Source: an uncultured Lachnospiraceae bacterium (GTDB lineage Bacteria; Bacillota; Clostridia; Lachnospirales; Lachnospiraceae). Taken from it: a stretch of DNA of 64,000 nt. Shown one piece after another: positions 17,648 to 26,479 of the stretch. Position 1 is the stretch's first letter. Each line of letters begins with the position of its first letter. The position numbers and the translations under genes are program-made. The notes under the pieces were generated by a model that saw only the letters and a list, made by a program, of their open reading frames with translations, was not told the origin of the DNA and did not search any database. The DNA is taken from assembly GCA_947089905.1 (NCBI GenBank), contig CAMUMG010000005.1, forward strand, positions 62,001 through 126,000, written 5' to 3'.

Positions 17648-18751
17648 ATGAGAAAAAAAACTTTTGATGGTGAGATGTTAATGAGAGAAATGAGTATCGT
17701 TCCAAGCGGAGCAATGAAAATGGATGCTTTAAAAGAAGCAATCCGTCAAGCAGACGAGGCAAAACAAGATTATTACCGACTAATTTTTCGTTATGATTAT
17801 GCCAGCGAGGCCACTTTTCATGATGATCCTCCAAAGGCTATGCCAGTAGCCGCTGAATTTTCTCATATCTTTGAAGAAAACCCTACTGCACTGCCTGAAG
17901 ATTCTGGCAAGGATGCCTATTTAATGATTATACAAATGGGAATTGATCCGATTGTCCATCTGCCGCAAATTCCTATGACGCAGTGGGAAGAATTAATGAA
18001 ACAGTTCTACGATTTAGTAAAACACTACCATGTTGGTTTAAGAACCTACTGGAAACAAATGACTAATTTTTGGCAATATATTGATAAAGAAAAGGCTTTT
18101 GAATATTTCGAAAAATTTTGGAAAACAGGACGAGACAGCTTATCTGACTGTAGAGCCTGTGATCGGAGTTTTGCCGTTCGAATGTGTTTATTAGTTGGTG
18201 ACAGAAAAGCTGCTGATGAATATGCAAAACCATTAAAGGCAGGACGTATTCGCTTCTGTCCAGATACCCCTCAGCTTTATTGGCTTGCCTATTTAGAAGA
18301 TGCCCTAGATCGAGGAGATTTAAAAGAAGCAACCCCATTTGCCAATCAGCTCTTTTGTAAAGGAAACAGAGATAAAGGCGATCTCAGCTATTTAGGTGCT
18401 GTACTGCGCTGTTGGGCATATACCGATCTTGATAAGGCAATAGAAAAATTAACTTCTCGACTGGAATGGACTTTTGGCATGTGGGATCAAAAGAAAATTT
18501 ATGACTTTTATAAAGGGGCTATTGCTTGCTTTAGAGAGCTTGCAAAACGTCAAGAAGTAGTTTCACTCAATTTATCTAAAGACTTCCCTTTATATAATGA
18601 AGAGAACTCTTATAACTGTACTACTCTTGCTGACTGGTTTTATAATCAGGCAGAAGTAATTGCAAAACGCTTCGACGCCCGCAACCAAAGCGATTATTTT
18701 GTAAAGAACTTAGCACTGACTTGTGCCTGCGAAGGCCAGAAAGTGGAGTGA
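17648..18751 (+). CDS. HSP90-associated paralogue 3 (CxxC-containing helical protein, unknown)
   Basis: Third member of the local family, 367 residues from the ATG at 17648. AAGGAG lies 8 bases upstream; an in-frame TTG at 17642 is too close to it. SDCRACDR gives Cys 168 and Cys 171. The third conserved Cys is in FCPDTP (Cys 204), without the following His seen in the other two. KGDLSYLGAVLRCWAYT and LADWFYNQAEVIAKRFDARNQ are the shared C-terminal blocks. Last gene of the operon, followed by a strong hairpin. Confidence 0.85.
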   Translation: MRKKTFDGEMLMREMSIVPSGAMKMDALKEAIRQADEAKQDYYRLIFRYDYASEATFHDDPPKAMPVAAEFSHIFEENPTALPEDSGKDAYLMIIQMGIDPIVHLPQIPMTQWEELMKQFYDLVKHYHVGLRTYWKQMTNFWQYIDKEKAFEYFEKFWKTGRDSLSDCRACDRSFAVRMCLLVGDRKAADEYAKPLKAGRIRFCPDTPQLYWLAYLEDALDRGDLKEATPFANQLFCKGNRDKGDLSYLGAVLRCWAYTDLDKAIEKLTSRLEWTFGMWDQKKIYDFYKGAIACFRELAKRQEVVSLNLSKDFPLYNEENSYNCTTLADWFYNQAEVIAKRFDARNQSDYFVKNLALTCACEGQKVE

Positions 18752-18761
18752 GTATTATTCT

Positions 18762-18795
18762 CCTCTCTTAGTAGTACAAAAACTACTAAGAGAGG
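18762..18795. terminator. bidirectional hairpin between HSP90 operon and polysaccharide operon
   Basis: Perfect 14-bp stem CCTCTCTTAGTAGT/ACTACTAAGAGAGG with a 6-base loop, placed between the convergent ends of the two operons. Neither side has a long T run, but stem length and position argue for termination of both transcripts. Confidence 0.65.
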
Positions 18796-18805
18796 GAATT
18801 AACTC

Positions 18806-19555
18806 TTATATTAACCTTTTCATTTCCGTTAAATAGGCATTACAAACTTCTTTTGATTTACCAATCATCTTCAGTTCTCCTTTATTTAACCAAAGGGTAT
18901 GTGTACATAAGCGTTGTATCTCTTCTAAAGAGTGTGATACATAAAGTAAAGTGACCCCTTTTGAAAGCATTTCATTCATACGATTTTCACACTTTTTCCG
19001 AAAAGCATAATCACCTACTGATAAAATTTCATCTACAATTAAAATTTCTGGCTGAACCATTGTCGCTACTGCAAAACTTAATCTTGCTTTCATACCCGAT
19101 GAATAATTTTTAATAGGAGAGTCTAAAAATTCTTCTATTCCGGCAAACTGTACAATTTCATCAAAATGTTCTCGCATGTACTTCTCTGTATGACCTAATA
19201 CACAGCCATTCAAATATATATTTTCTCGTGCAGTTAAATTAGCATCAAAACCAGCACCTAATTCAATTAATGGTGCAATACTTCCTTTCACTTTTACTTT
19301 TCCCTTATATGGTTTCAAAATACCACTAATGACTTTTAATAATGTAGATTTTCCAGAACCATTTGCACCTATAATCCCCCATGACTCTCCCTCTTTTACT
19401 TGAAAATTTAAATTTTTTATTGCAAGAAATTCTTGAAACATTAACTCTTTTTTTATAAGTCGAATGATATATTCTTTTAAATTATCTACCTTTTGATTTG
19501 CTAAATTAAAACGAATCGTTAAATTTTCTATTTCAATTACTACCTTTTCGCTCAT
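18806..19555 (-). CDS. polysaccharide ABC exporter, ATP-binding subunit
   Basis: Energises export of a surface glycan (KpsT/TagH/Wzt group). Walker A GANGSGKST near residue 64, signature NYSSGMKARL and Walker B ILIVDEILSVGD are intact. VKVKGSIAPLIELGAGF is characteristic of polysaccharide exporters. At 249 residues it lacks the C-terminal glycan-recognition domain of Wzt, so export should not depend on a chain-end cap recognised by this subunit. Last gene of the long operon, 9 bases after its permease partner. Confidence 0.93.
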   Translation of the reverse strand: MSEKVVIEIENLTIRFNLANQKVDNLKEYIIRLIKKELMFQEFLAIKNLNFQVKEGESWGIIGANGSGKSTLLKVISGILKPYKGKVKVKGSIAPLIELGAGFDANLTARENIYLNGCVLGHTEKYMREHFDEIVQFAGIEEFLDSPIKNYSSGMKARLSFAVATMVQPEILIVDEILSVGDYAFRKKCENRMNEMLSKGVTLLYVSHSLEEIQRLCTHTLWLNKGELKMIGKSKEVCNAYLTEMKRLI

Positions 19556-19564
19556 CTATATCTC

Positions 19565-20353
19565 CTAAATGTGTAAAATAAACTGTTCTTGCTTCTTTAA
19601 AAATATTGCTATTCCTAAAAATAACATTATAATTGACATTATACTACCCATAAAAATATATTTTATCTCTGGAAAAGTTCCTATATAAAAAATATCTCTA
19701 AATTGTTTTATATAGTAATATAATGGATTGAAATGTACTATTATATCACGCACTATTTTAGGAAGTGCCTCAATAGGATAAAAAATTGGAGTTAAATACA
19801 TCCATGCCATCATTACTGCATTATAAATATATTGTACATCTTTAAAAAATACATTTGCCTGTGCAAGAAAAAGCCCCACACCTAAACAAAATATTACTAA
19901 CTGAAAAATTACGATTGGAAAAAGTAAATTATACATACTAAATTTTGCTCCTGTTGCAATCATAACAATTAGTAATGCTATCATTGTAAAAAGTAAATCG
20001 ATCAATGTACTAATTATTTTAGAGAATGTAAAAATATATTTTGGTACATATGCTTTTTTAATTAAAGAGGAATTAGCATTAATAGAGTTCATTGCTTGAC
20101 TAGTTGAAGCACGAAAAAAGTTAAATAGTAATTGTCCACAAAACAAATAAACTGGAAAATTATCAATATTTCTTTTAAACATAGAAGAAAATACAATAGT
20201 TGTTACAATCATTGTTAATAAAGGATCTAATATACTCCATAGATAACCTAGTACACTTCTACGATATTTCAATTTAATATCCCTCATAACAAGCTGTTTT
20301 AATAAATCTTTATAATGAAAGAAATCTTTTAATCTAGCAAACCAAATATACAT
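19565..20353 (-). CDS. polysaccharide ABC exporter, permease subunit
   Basis: ABC-2 type membrane subunit (TagG/Wzm/KpsM group). The family signature is near the N-terminus: LVMRDIKLKYRRSVLGYLWSILDPLL. Six membrane helices follow, with TPIFYPIEALP late in the chain. I start at the ATG at 20353 (262 residues). It shares a base with the preceding TAA stop (TAATG) and has AGGGGA upstream. The in-frame extension to 20383 lies inside the previous gene. Pairs with the ATPase just downstream. Confidence 0.93.
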   Translation of the reverse strand: MYIWFARLKDFFHYKDLLKQLVMRDIKLKYRRSVLGYLWSILDPLLTMIVTTIVFSSMFKRNIDNFPVYLFCGQLLFNFFRASTSQAMNSINANSSLIKKAYVPKYIFTFSKIISTLIDLLFTMIALLIVMIATGAKFSMYNLLFPIVIFQLVIFCLGVGLFLAQANVFFKDVQYIYNAVMMAWMYLTPIFYPIEALPKIVRDIIVHFNPLYYYIKQFRDIFYIGTFPEIKYIFMGSIMSIIMLFLGIAIFLKKQEQFILHI

Positions 20354-20964
20354 TATTTTTCCCCTTCTATATTTTCTGTCCACCTTTTTATATTATATTC
20401 CTTAGTACAAATTGCGTCAAATTCTATATTTTCTTTCGATATAATCTGTGCATATTCCTCTATTTTATTATTCCATCCTTGTAGTTCTGGCGATACCATA
20501 CATAACTTATAACCCCATTCTTTCATTTTACAATAAGTTAATTTATCTAAAGGAAATTTCGTAAAACAATCTATCCAAATCCACTCAACTTTACCTGCCA
20601 TATTTCGTATTGTATCTATTCCCTCTAACTCTGAATAACGAATTGCTATTTGTTTTATTCCTTTATCAGATAATGTTTTAATCATTGGAAATGAAGAATC
20701 TAAGAAAAAATAATTTTTAATATTATATTTATTCATTAATTCTAAGACTTTTGGTTCAATTCGTTCACTTTTTATATTTAAAATTATTGTACCATGATGA
20801 TATTCTTTTAAATACTGCTCAAAATCTTCTCCGATTATAAATGGTTCATGGGATAAATATATTTTGCCATTCGTATCATCCCTTAAATCTACTTCTACAC
20901 CATAGTGGTGAGGTATTATTTTTAATTCTTCTATTGTATTTACTCTGTGACTAATAAACTCCAT
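20353..20964 (-). CDS. glycerophosphodiester phosphodiesterase-like protein
   Basis: 203 residues of the GDPD/PLC-like TIM-barrel class. The N-terminal pattern ISHRVN, then VEVDLRDD and SHEP, supplies the His, Glu, Asp and second His of the usual active site. The enzyme would cleave glycerol phosphodiesters. In a glycan operon it could trim or edit a glycerol-phosphate substituent, which is inference. It is shorter than standalone GDPD enzymes (about 240) and has no signal peptide. Its ATG overlaps the upstream stop (TAATG). Confidence 0.75.
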   Translation of the reverse strand: MEFISHRVNTIEELKIIPHHYGVEVDLRDDTNGKIYLSHEPFIIGEDFEQYLKEYHHGTIILNIKSERIEPKVLELMNKYNIKNYFFLDSSFPMIKTLSDKGIKQIAIRYSELEGIDTIRNMAGKVEWIWIDCFTKFPLDKLTYCKMKEWGYKLCMVSPELQGWNNKIEEYAQIISKENIEFDAICTKEYNIKRWTENIEGEK

Positions 20965-21677
20965 TATAAAATTCCCTCTCTTTTTAATTTTGTGCTAAAG
21001 TTTATTGTTCTTTTTATAAATTTTATTTTAGATTTTAGTCCTGTATTCCACTTTGAGTTTCCATATATTCTTTTCGGAAATAATACATCAAATCGTTCTA
21101 TTTGTAATTTATTCTTTTTTGCTATATAAAGGGCATATAAATCTAAAGCAAAATCGTAAGGCGGATTTTTCCATGTATCAAAAAACTTTTTTGAAAATAT
21201 ATTAGGTTGTGCATTTATATCATATAATCTTGTTCCTAGATATATAGATTCAAAACAACTCATTCCAAAAGTAAAAAAACAATCCGATAATGCTCTTCCT
21301 TTTCTATTTCCTTTTACATAAATATTACAATCTTTCTTTTCTTGCTGGTATCTATCTATCCTCTTTAATGCTTTTATTACATCTGCTGGATCTGTCTGCA
21401 TATCTGCATGTGTCCAACCAATAAACTCAGATTTACAAGACTTTAATCCTTGAAGAATTCCATACCCATATCCTTGATTAACTTCTACTAATACTGTACG
21501 AGCAAAAGAATATTTTGGAAGTTCCCTTTTTAATACCTCTCTCGTTTCGTCTGTCGAACCATTATTCACAAGTACAACCTCTATATCTTCTCTTTTTATT
21601 ACTTCATTAAAACGTTTTAGTATTAATGGTATATTATCTGCCTCATTATAGCAAGGAATTACAATAGATAACTTCAT
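20964..21677 (-). CDS. family 2 glycosyltransferase (dolichol-phosphate-mannose-synthase-like)
   Basis: 237 residues. LSIVIPCYNEADN, then VVLVNNGSTDET, and a DXD-like HADMQTDP place it in GT2, in the branch making polyprenyl-phosphate sugars or simple transfers. It overlaps the GtrA gene by 4 bases. GT2 plus GtrA pairs commonly act together: the transferase loads a lipid carrier and GtrA flips it, decorating a glycan on the outer face. That role is inferred here. Confidence 0.88.
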   Translation of the reverse strand: MKLSIVIPCYNEADNIPLILKRFNEVIKREDIEVVLVNNGSTDETREVLKRELPKYSFARTVLVEVNQGYGYGILQGLKSCKSEFIGWTHADMQTDPADVIKALKRIDRYQQEKKDCNIYVKGNRKGRALSDCFFTFGMSCFESIYLGTRLYDINAQPNIFSKKFFDTWKNPPYDFALDLYALYIAKKNKLQIERFDVLFPKRIYGNSKWNTGLKSKIKFIKRTINFSTKLKREGIL

Positions 21678-22066
21678 TTTTGTTCTCCTTTATAAAACAC
21701 AATAAACTTTTGACCAAAAAAATTCAAAATTGTACTAACTCCTGTAGCACCTAAAAATGCTAAACTTTCTATATGAAATAAATCAAGTAATAACTTATTA
21801 ATTTCTGAATTTATAAATGCTGTACATAAATATAGAACACTATATTTTAGAATTTCACTTTTAAGAAGAGTCTTACTCTCAAATGTCCAAAATTTATTAA
21901 TAGTAAATCCAACTATAGAACCTAATATAAAAGAAATTACTTTTGCTATTCCTACTTTGATATTAATATATAAAAATAGACGATACGTTATATAGTCTGT
22001 AATTACTGCACAAGAACCACCTATCAAAAATCTTAATAATTCCTTTTTCTTTACTTTTTTCAGCAA
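21674..22066 (-). CDS. GtrA family membrane protein
   Basis: 130 residues with four hydrophobic helices and the GtrA hallmarks FLIGGSCAVITDYITY and VGFTINKFWTF. These proteins are thought to translocate lipid-linked sugars. Overlaps both neighbours (7 bases with the HAD gene upstream, 4 with the GT2 gene downstream), consistent with a GtrA/GT2 decoration module. Confidence 0.9.
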   Translation of the reverse strand: MLKKVKKKELLRFLIGGSCAVITDYITYRLFLYINIKVGIAKVISFILGSIVGFTINKFWTFESKTLLKSEILKYSVLYLCTAFINSEINKLLLDLFHIESLAFLGATGVSTILNFFGQKFIVFYKGEQK

Positions 22067-22770
22067 AAATTTTTTCCTCCTATTAAAACTTGTTTTAATT
22101 CTGACATAGTAGTTACACTTTTTACTGATTTTTCTTCATATTCCTTTGGCAATTTCTTTTCATTTGTACAAAACCATATTGGTAATATTTTAACAGATAG
22201 TGCTCCTATAACATCTTTTTCCAAACTATCTCCTACCATTATAGTTTGGCTAGGTAAAACTTTTAATTTCTTTAAACATATCTCAAATATTTTTACCTCT
22301 GGTTTTTCTACCCCTGCTTCTTCACTAGATACAAAAACATCAATATATTCTGAAATTCCTAACCTTTTAATCTTTTGATATTGAATTTCTACTATCATAT
22401 CTGTACAAACTGCAACTTTTATTTCATTTTTCTTTAAGTAATCTAATAACTCTTTTACTCCATCTCGTAATACCATATGTTCTAGAATATAATTCCAATA
22501 AATTTTTTCTAGGGTAAGTGTATATGTTATTGGATTCTTATGCAAATATTCCAGTGCATGTTGACAATATAACGCTCGACTACGACATGCTGGTTTATGT
22601 CCTAAAATTCTTTTAGTTTCATCTCTTCCCCATAAAAAGGCCCGCTTAAATTTTTCTTTATCAACTTCTAAAAGTTTACTTCCAAAAATATATAGTGTAT
22701 CAAGTGCAGCTTCTTGCAAACCTGTAAAATCATATAACGTATCATCTAAATCAAAAATAACAGCCTGCAT
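22060..22770 (-). CDS. HAD family hydrolase
   Basis: 236-residue haloacid-dehalogenase-fold phosphatase. Motif I is IFDLDDTLYDF at the N-terminus, motif II is AVCTDM, the motif III Lys lies in the EKPEVKIFE segment and motif IV is MVGDSLEKDV. Probably a sugar-phosphate or related phosphatase. Clustering with the class II aldolase and two nucleotidyltransferases suggests a step in making an activated building block. Confidence 0.9.
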   Translation of the reverse strand: MQAVIFDLDDTLYDFTGLQEAALDTLYIFGSKLLEVDKEKFKRAFLWGRDETKRILGHKPACRSRALYCQHALEYLHKNPITYTLTLEKIYWNYILEHMVLRDGVKELLDYLKKNEIKVAVCTDMIVEIQYQKIKRLGISEYIDVFVSSEEAGVEKPEVKIFEICLKKLKVLPSQTIMVGDSLEKDVIGALSVKILPIWFCTNEKKLPKEYEEKSVKSVTTMSELKQVLIGGKNFC

Positions 22771-22785
22771 TCTTTTTCTTCCTCT

Positions 22786-23850
22786 TTATTTTATATTCTG
22801 TCTATATTTTTCAGCATCCCAATTTAAAAGATGATTTTGTTCTTTTTCCGATAGAAGGTTCATACATTTCTCTTTATTTTCATAACATACTTTTGCACAA
22901 AAACGAAATACTGTTTCGATTTCCTTTGCCTTTTTTATATTTGCCGCTAATATATAATACTGATTTTCAAATTCTATAATAACAGGATGTCCATAAATTT
23001 TATAATATTTTTTATACTGAACTATAATATCTCCCTCTGAAATTTGTAGTATATTTCTTCCACAGTAAACAATACAATCAGGTGCAAATGTATAATTCCA
23101 AATTCCATCTTCCCTTAATTTTTTTAATTCTTTTATATCTTCTACAGCATAAATAATTTTTCCATCATTTACTGGATATAAATTTTTGTATAAATAGAAA
23201 ATATTTCTATTTATAGTATCTTGATATTGTAGCTTTTTATAAAGGATTTGTATAACTTTTTCGTGAGTATCAATAGCCTCTTCCGCTGTCGATCCACTGA
23301 CAACTAACCCATGATTTTTTAAAAAAATAATTTGAAATGTTTGTTCTTCCTTTTTTATTTCTTTTTGGTAGGTTTGATAGTATGCAACTGCTAATTCAAT
23401 TCCAGGTGTATAATATTCTACTAATAACGCATTTGGAAACAGTTCTTTTAACTCCTGCATACCGTTTTCTCTTGCTGTAAATATGTTTACTAGTAATGGA
23501 TGAGAATGAATTGTAAACTTTTCAGTAACTGCATGTAAAAATGTTTCTATAGAAGGTCTCTTTCCCATAAAAATACTTTCTTGTAACAATCTATCTGACA
23601 TAGATATTTCAGTATTATGATTAATTTTTTTTAATTCTTGTATAAGTTTTTTATAATTTACTATAGAATAACCTTCTTCTAGTGTCATTTCTGATAGCGA
23701 ATATCCTGATGATTTAATAAGCATTTTTGTTTCGTCTAATTTAACAGATGTATTACCTCCCCCTGCTTGCACGAAATCTTCTCTCATACCAATATACTTT
23801 GACATCCAAATAAATTGATTTTTTATATTACGATCTACTATTATTTCCAT
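22786..23850 (-). CDS. class II aldolase/adducin family protein
   Basis: 354 residues. The fold is marked by QAGGGNTSVKL near residue 30 and KSSGYSLSEM. Metal-binding His occurs in FTIHSHPLLVNI and in FLKNHGLVVSG. The class II aldolase domain covers about residues 15-215. The remaining about 140 residues are not recognised. Members act as sugar-phosphate aldolases, epimerases or dehydratases, so the reaction is unassigned. It lies between a small membrane-protein gene and the HAD gene. Confidence 0.82.
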   Translation of the reverse strand: MEIIVDRNIKNQFIWMSKYIGMREDFVQAGGGNTSVKLDETKMLIKSSGYSLSEMTLEEGYSIVNYKKLIQELKKINHNTEISMSDRLLQESIFMGKRPSIETFLHAVTEKFTIHSHPLLVNIFTARENGMQELKELFPNALLVEYYTPGIELAVAYYQTYQKEIKKEEQTFQIIFLKNHGLVVSGSTAEEAIDTHEKVIQILYKKLQYQDTINRNIFYLYKNLYPVNDGKIIYAVEDIKELKKLREDGIWNYTFAPDCIVYCGRNILQISEGDIIVQYKKYYKIYGHPVIIEFENQYYILAANIKKAKEIETVFRFCAKVCYENKEKCMNLLSEKEQNHLLNWDAEKYRQNIK

Positions 23851-23852
23851 CT

Positions 23853-24392
23853 TTATTTTACCTTTTCTTTCATTTTATAGTAAGTATCTAAACTATTTGT
23901 AAATTTTCCAATCGGAATTAAAATTTTACTAATTAACTTTGCTTTCCAAGTAGGTTTAAACATTCCATCTTCATTTACTTCAATTACACCTGCTATTTGT
24001 GCATCATGAATTCTTTTATCAAAAATTTCTACAGAAAATTCATCTCGAATATCCTCTATATTAACATAATTTTCTTCTGCTGCATAAAAAGCAATATGAT
24101 AAGATATACTTCTATCAATAAAGACTGGTCCAAACACTGCTACGAATATTGTAACTAAAACAGAACATACATACATTAAAAATATTGAATATTGATCAAA
24201 CTGCTTTTTCCATAATTTTCTTGGAATCCAATATACTAAAACGGGAATAATAATAGCTAATATAATTGAAGCAAAAAAAATAATAGGATCCTTTGAAATC
24301 TTTACATAAATTCTGATACCAATAAAATAAAACAATAGAGTAATAATTACTCCCACTATAAGAAAACCCGTTTTTCTAAAAAATACTTTCAT
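23853..24392 (-). CDS. membrane protein, function unknown
   Basis: 179 residues, not recognised. Three hydrophobic segments occupy about the first 95 residues (FLIVGVIITLLFYFIG, FFASIILAIIIPVLVYW and FLMYVCSVLVTIFVAVFG). A soluble C-terminal part of about 80 residues follows. Packed 2-3 bases from both neighbours in the operon, so probably a working part of the glycan pathway. Confidence 0.75.
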   Translation of the reverse strand: MKVFFRKTGFLIVGVIITLLFYFIGIRIYVKISKDPIIFFASIILAIIIPVLVYWIPRKLWKKQFDQYSIFLMYVCSVLVTIFVAVFGPVFIDRSISYHIAFYAAEENYVNIEDIRDEFSVEIFDKRIHDAQIAGVIEVNEDGMFKPTWKAKLISKILIPIGKFTNSLDTYYKMKEKVK

Positions 24393-24395
24393 AAT

Positions 24396-26477
24396 TTAAT
24401 CTCCTATCATTTGATAACTTATAATTATTAAAATTATTAAAATAATAATTCCATTAATATTGTTATCTAAGTCTATACTTTCTCTTGTAATTTCATCTAA
24501 TTGTGGAATAATTTTATATGCTATACTGTCTAAAGGCAGTTTTTTTTCTTGTATAGTTTTTCCATTAACTACTAATTGCTGCATATCTAAATCTGGCAAA
24601 AAATCATATTTAATATCTACATTATATTGTTTCAAACTATTAACTAAATCCTCCATGTCAATTGCATTACTCATTATAGCTCTTAAACTCAAAACAGGTT
24701 TATAGCCAGAATTCAAATCTTCGGAAAAATCTGCGTCAAAATATTGTAATATTAAATCCGCATATTTCTTTTGGGGTATAATGTACGCATAAGAATCTTT
24801 CATTCTTGTATTAATTGATTGTATAATTTGTTCTTTAGAATGTCCTCTTAATAAATCTCTATTAATTTTCCAATATCGTCTTAAATTTTCCTCCACATCC
24901 ATATAAATTTTTAAATCAAATTGTTGCCGCATTTGTGGTAAGTAAAGAGAATGTAATCCACTAAAAAGAATAAAACGATTGGGGTAAATTTTGTGATTTT
25001 TTGTAAATTTTCCAGTATCATGTGCATAGTCTACTCTCTTTACAGAATTCCCTTTTTTAAGTTGTGCTATATTCATTGCTTGGCGATATAAATAATTAGC
25101 CTTTGGATCTAAGTGTGTATAGTTATTCCACTCTATATCTCCTCTTTCCCATTTATGATCTCCATCTCCTTCTACTAATAATACATTTTTATTTCCCAAA
25201 CTTTGTTTCAGAAGTCCTACCAAAGTACTCTTTCCACTTCCACTATCTCCTGTAATACCAATTGTAAAAGGTTTATCCTTTCTGCGATATAAGCGATTAC
25301 TTGCTACACCTGACCAATACATCAAAATGATTAAATATATCAGAGTTCCTGTCATACAGGTAAAAAAAAGATTTTTTCCCACTGTATGATCTATCTTTAA
25401 CCATGTCATATCAATTCCAAATAAATATAAATCTACATATTGTGTATGATGAAAAAATACAAAATAAATTAAATAAAACATATTGAGAGCCAAATAGATT
25501 ATTATATTTTTATGTTTGTTTTCCATCATATTAATAAAAAATATTGTAATAAATGGAACTATCCATATATACCAACCTGGCATTGGTGGACAAAGTGCAA
25601 GAAAAATTGCAAATAAAATACCACAAAAACTTAAAAGTAATTCTTTATTAATTCTTCCAGTATGATAAACTAGCCAATAAATAAGTAATATAGCAAGTAT
25701 AGGTATATAAATTTTCATATTATAAAATAAAAAAAACACTTTGAATAGAACCTTTTGCTCATCATTTAGTAATACTGTATGTAAAAGACCTTCCCCATAA
25801 AAAGGAAATATGCCTATACATAATAGAGCAAAAGTAATAATAAAATATAAAAATGTACCTTTTAATCCCTCTTTATAATATAAATAAAAAAATAAAATCG
25901 GAAGAACTGCTAAAATATGAAGTTTTGTTAAAAGTGCAAATGCTAAAAATACAGCTGATAGTACATTTCGATTTTTCTTTTTAGTTAAATAATATAAACT
26001 ACCAAGTAATAAAGAAGTGGGAATAATATCTAATTGTGCATGCATATAAATAGCATATATTAATATTGGTGATGAAAAATACAAAATTCCAATATATCTT
26101 TTATACCATGGAAACATCTTCATTAAATAATACATTGCAAGACAGTCAAAAAAAAGTAAAGGAAGTTTGAATGTTATATGTCGAATAAAATCTATACTGG
26201 AGGGAAATAAATGGGAAAGAAGACCTCCAAATGCCTGAATAATCAACATTCCGGGTGGATAGGGAAAAGAGGATAATAGATTATTTTTATAATAATAGTT
26301 ATAGGGATTCCAATTATTAGTTCCTATTCCCTCTAAAAATTTCGAAATAAAGGGATAAAACATAAGCTCTTCATAATCAGATGAACAACTTCCCATTAAT
26401 ATTAATTTAATAATTATTAATAAACTAATATAACAGATAAATATAGTATAGTTACTCTTTTTAAACTGTAATATCAT
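24396..26477 (-). CDS. fusion of GT-C-like membrane glycosyltransferase and uridine-kinase-like domain
   Basis: About 693 residues from the ATG at 26477 (GGAG 5 bases upstream). Residues 1-395 form ten or more membrane helices with an early acidic loop (SCSSDYEE) and PYPPGMLIIQ, like GT-C glycosyltransferases using lipid-linked sugars. Near residue 408 a cytoplasmic P-loop kinase domain starts: FTIGITGDSGSGKSTL, then LLVEGDGDHKWERGD and FILFSGLHSLYLP, which resembles uridine kinase/phosphoribulokinase. A last hydrophobic helix ends the chain. I know of no standard protein with this order. There is no stop or frameshift between the halves. It overlaps the upstream nucleotidyltransferase stop codon. 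Confidence 0.85.
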   Translation of the reverse strand: MILQFKKSNYTIFICYISLLIIIKLILMGSCSSDYEELMFYPFISKFLEGIGTNNWNPYNYYYKNNLLSSFPYPPGMLIIQAFGGLLSHLFPSSIDFIRHITFKLPLLFFDCLAMYYLMKMFPWYKRYIGILYFSSPILIYAIYMHAQLDIIPTSLLLGSLYYLTKKKNRNVLSAVFLAFALLTKLHILAVLPILFFYLYYKEGLKGTFLYFIITFALLCIGIFPFYGEGLLHTVLLNDEQKVLFKVFFLFYNMKIYIPILAILLIYWLVYHTGRINKELLLSFCGILFAIFLALCPPMPGWYIWIVPFITIFFINMMENKHKNIIIYLALNMFYLIYFVFFHHTQYVDLYLFGIDMTWLKIDHTVGKNLFFTCMTGTLIYLIILMYWSGVASNRLYRRKDKPFTIGITGDSGSGKSTLVGLLKQSLGNKNVLLVEGDGDHKWERGDIEWNNYTHLDPKANYLYRQAMNIAQLKKGNSVKRVDYAHDTGKFTKNHKIYPNRFILFSGLHSLYLPQMRQQFDLKIYMDVEENLRRYWKINRDLLRGHSKEQIIQSINTRMKDSYAYIIPQKKYADLILQYFDADFSEDLNSGYKPVLSLRAIMSNAIDMEDLVNSLKQYNVDIKYDFLPDLDMQQLVVNGKTIQEKKLPLDSIAYKIIPQLDEITRESIDLDNNINGIIILIILIIISYQMIGD

Positions 26478-26479
26478 AA

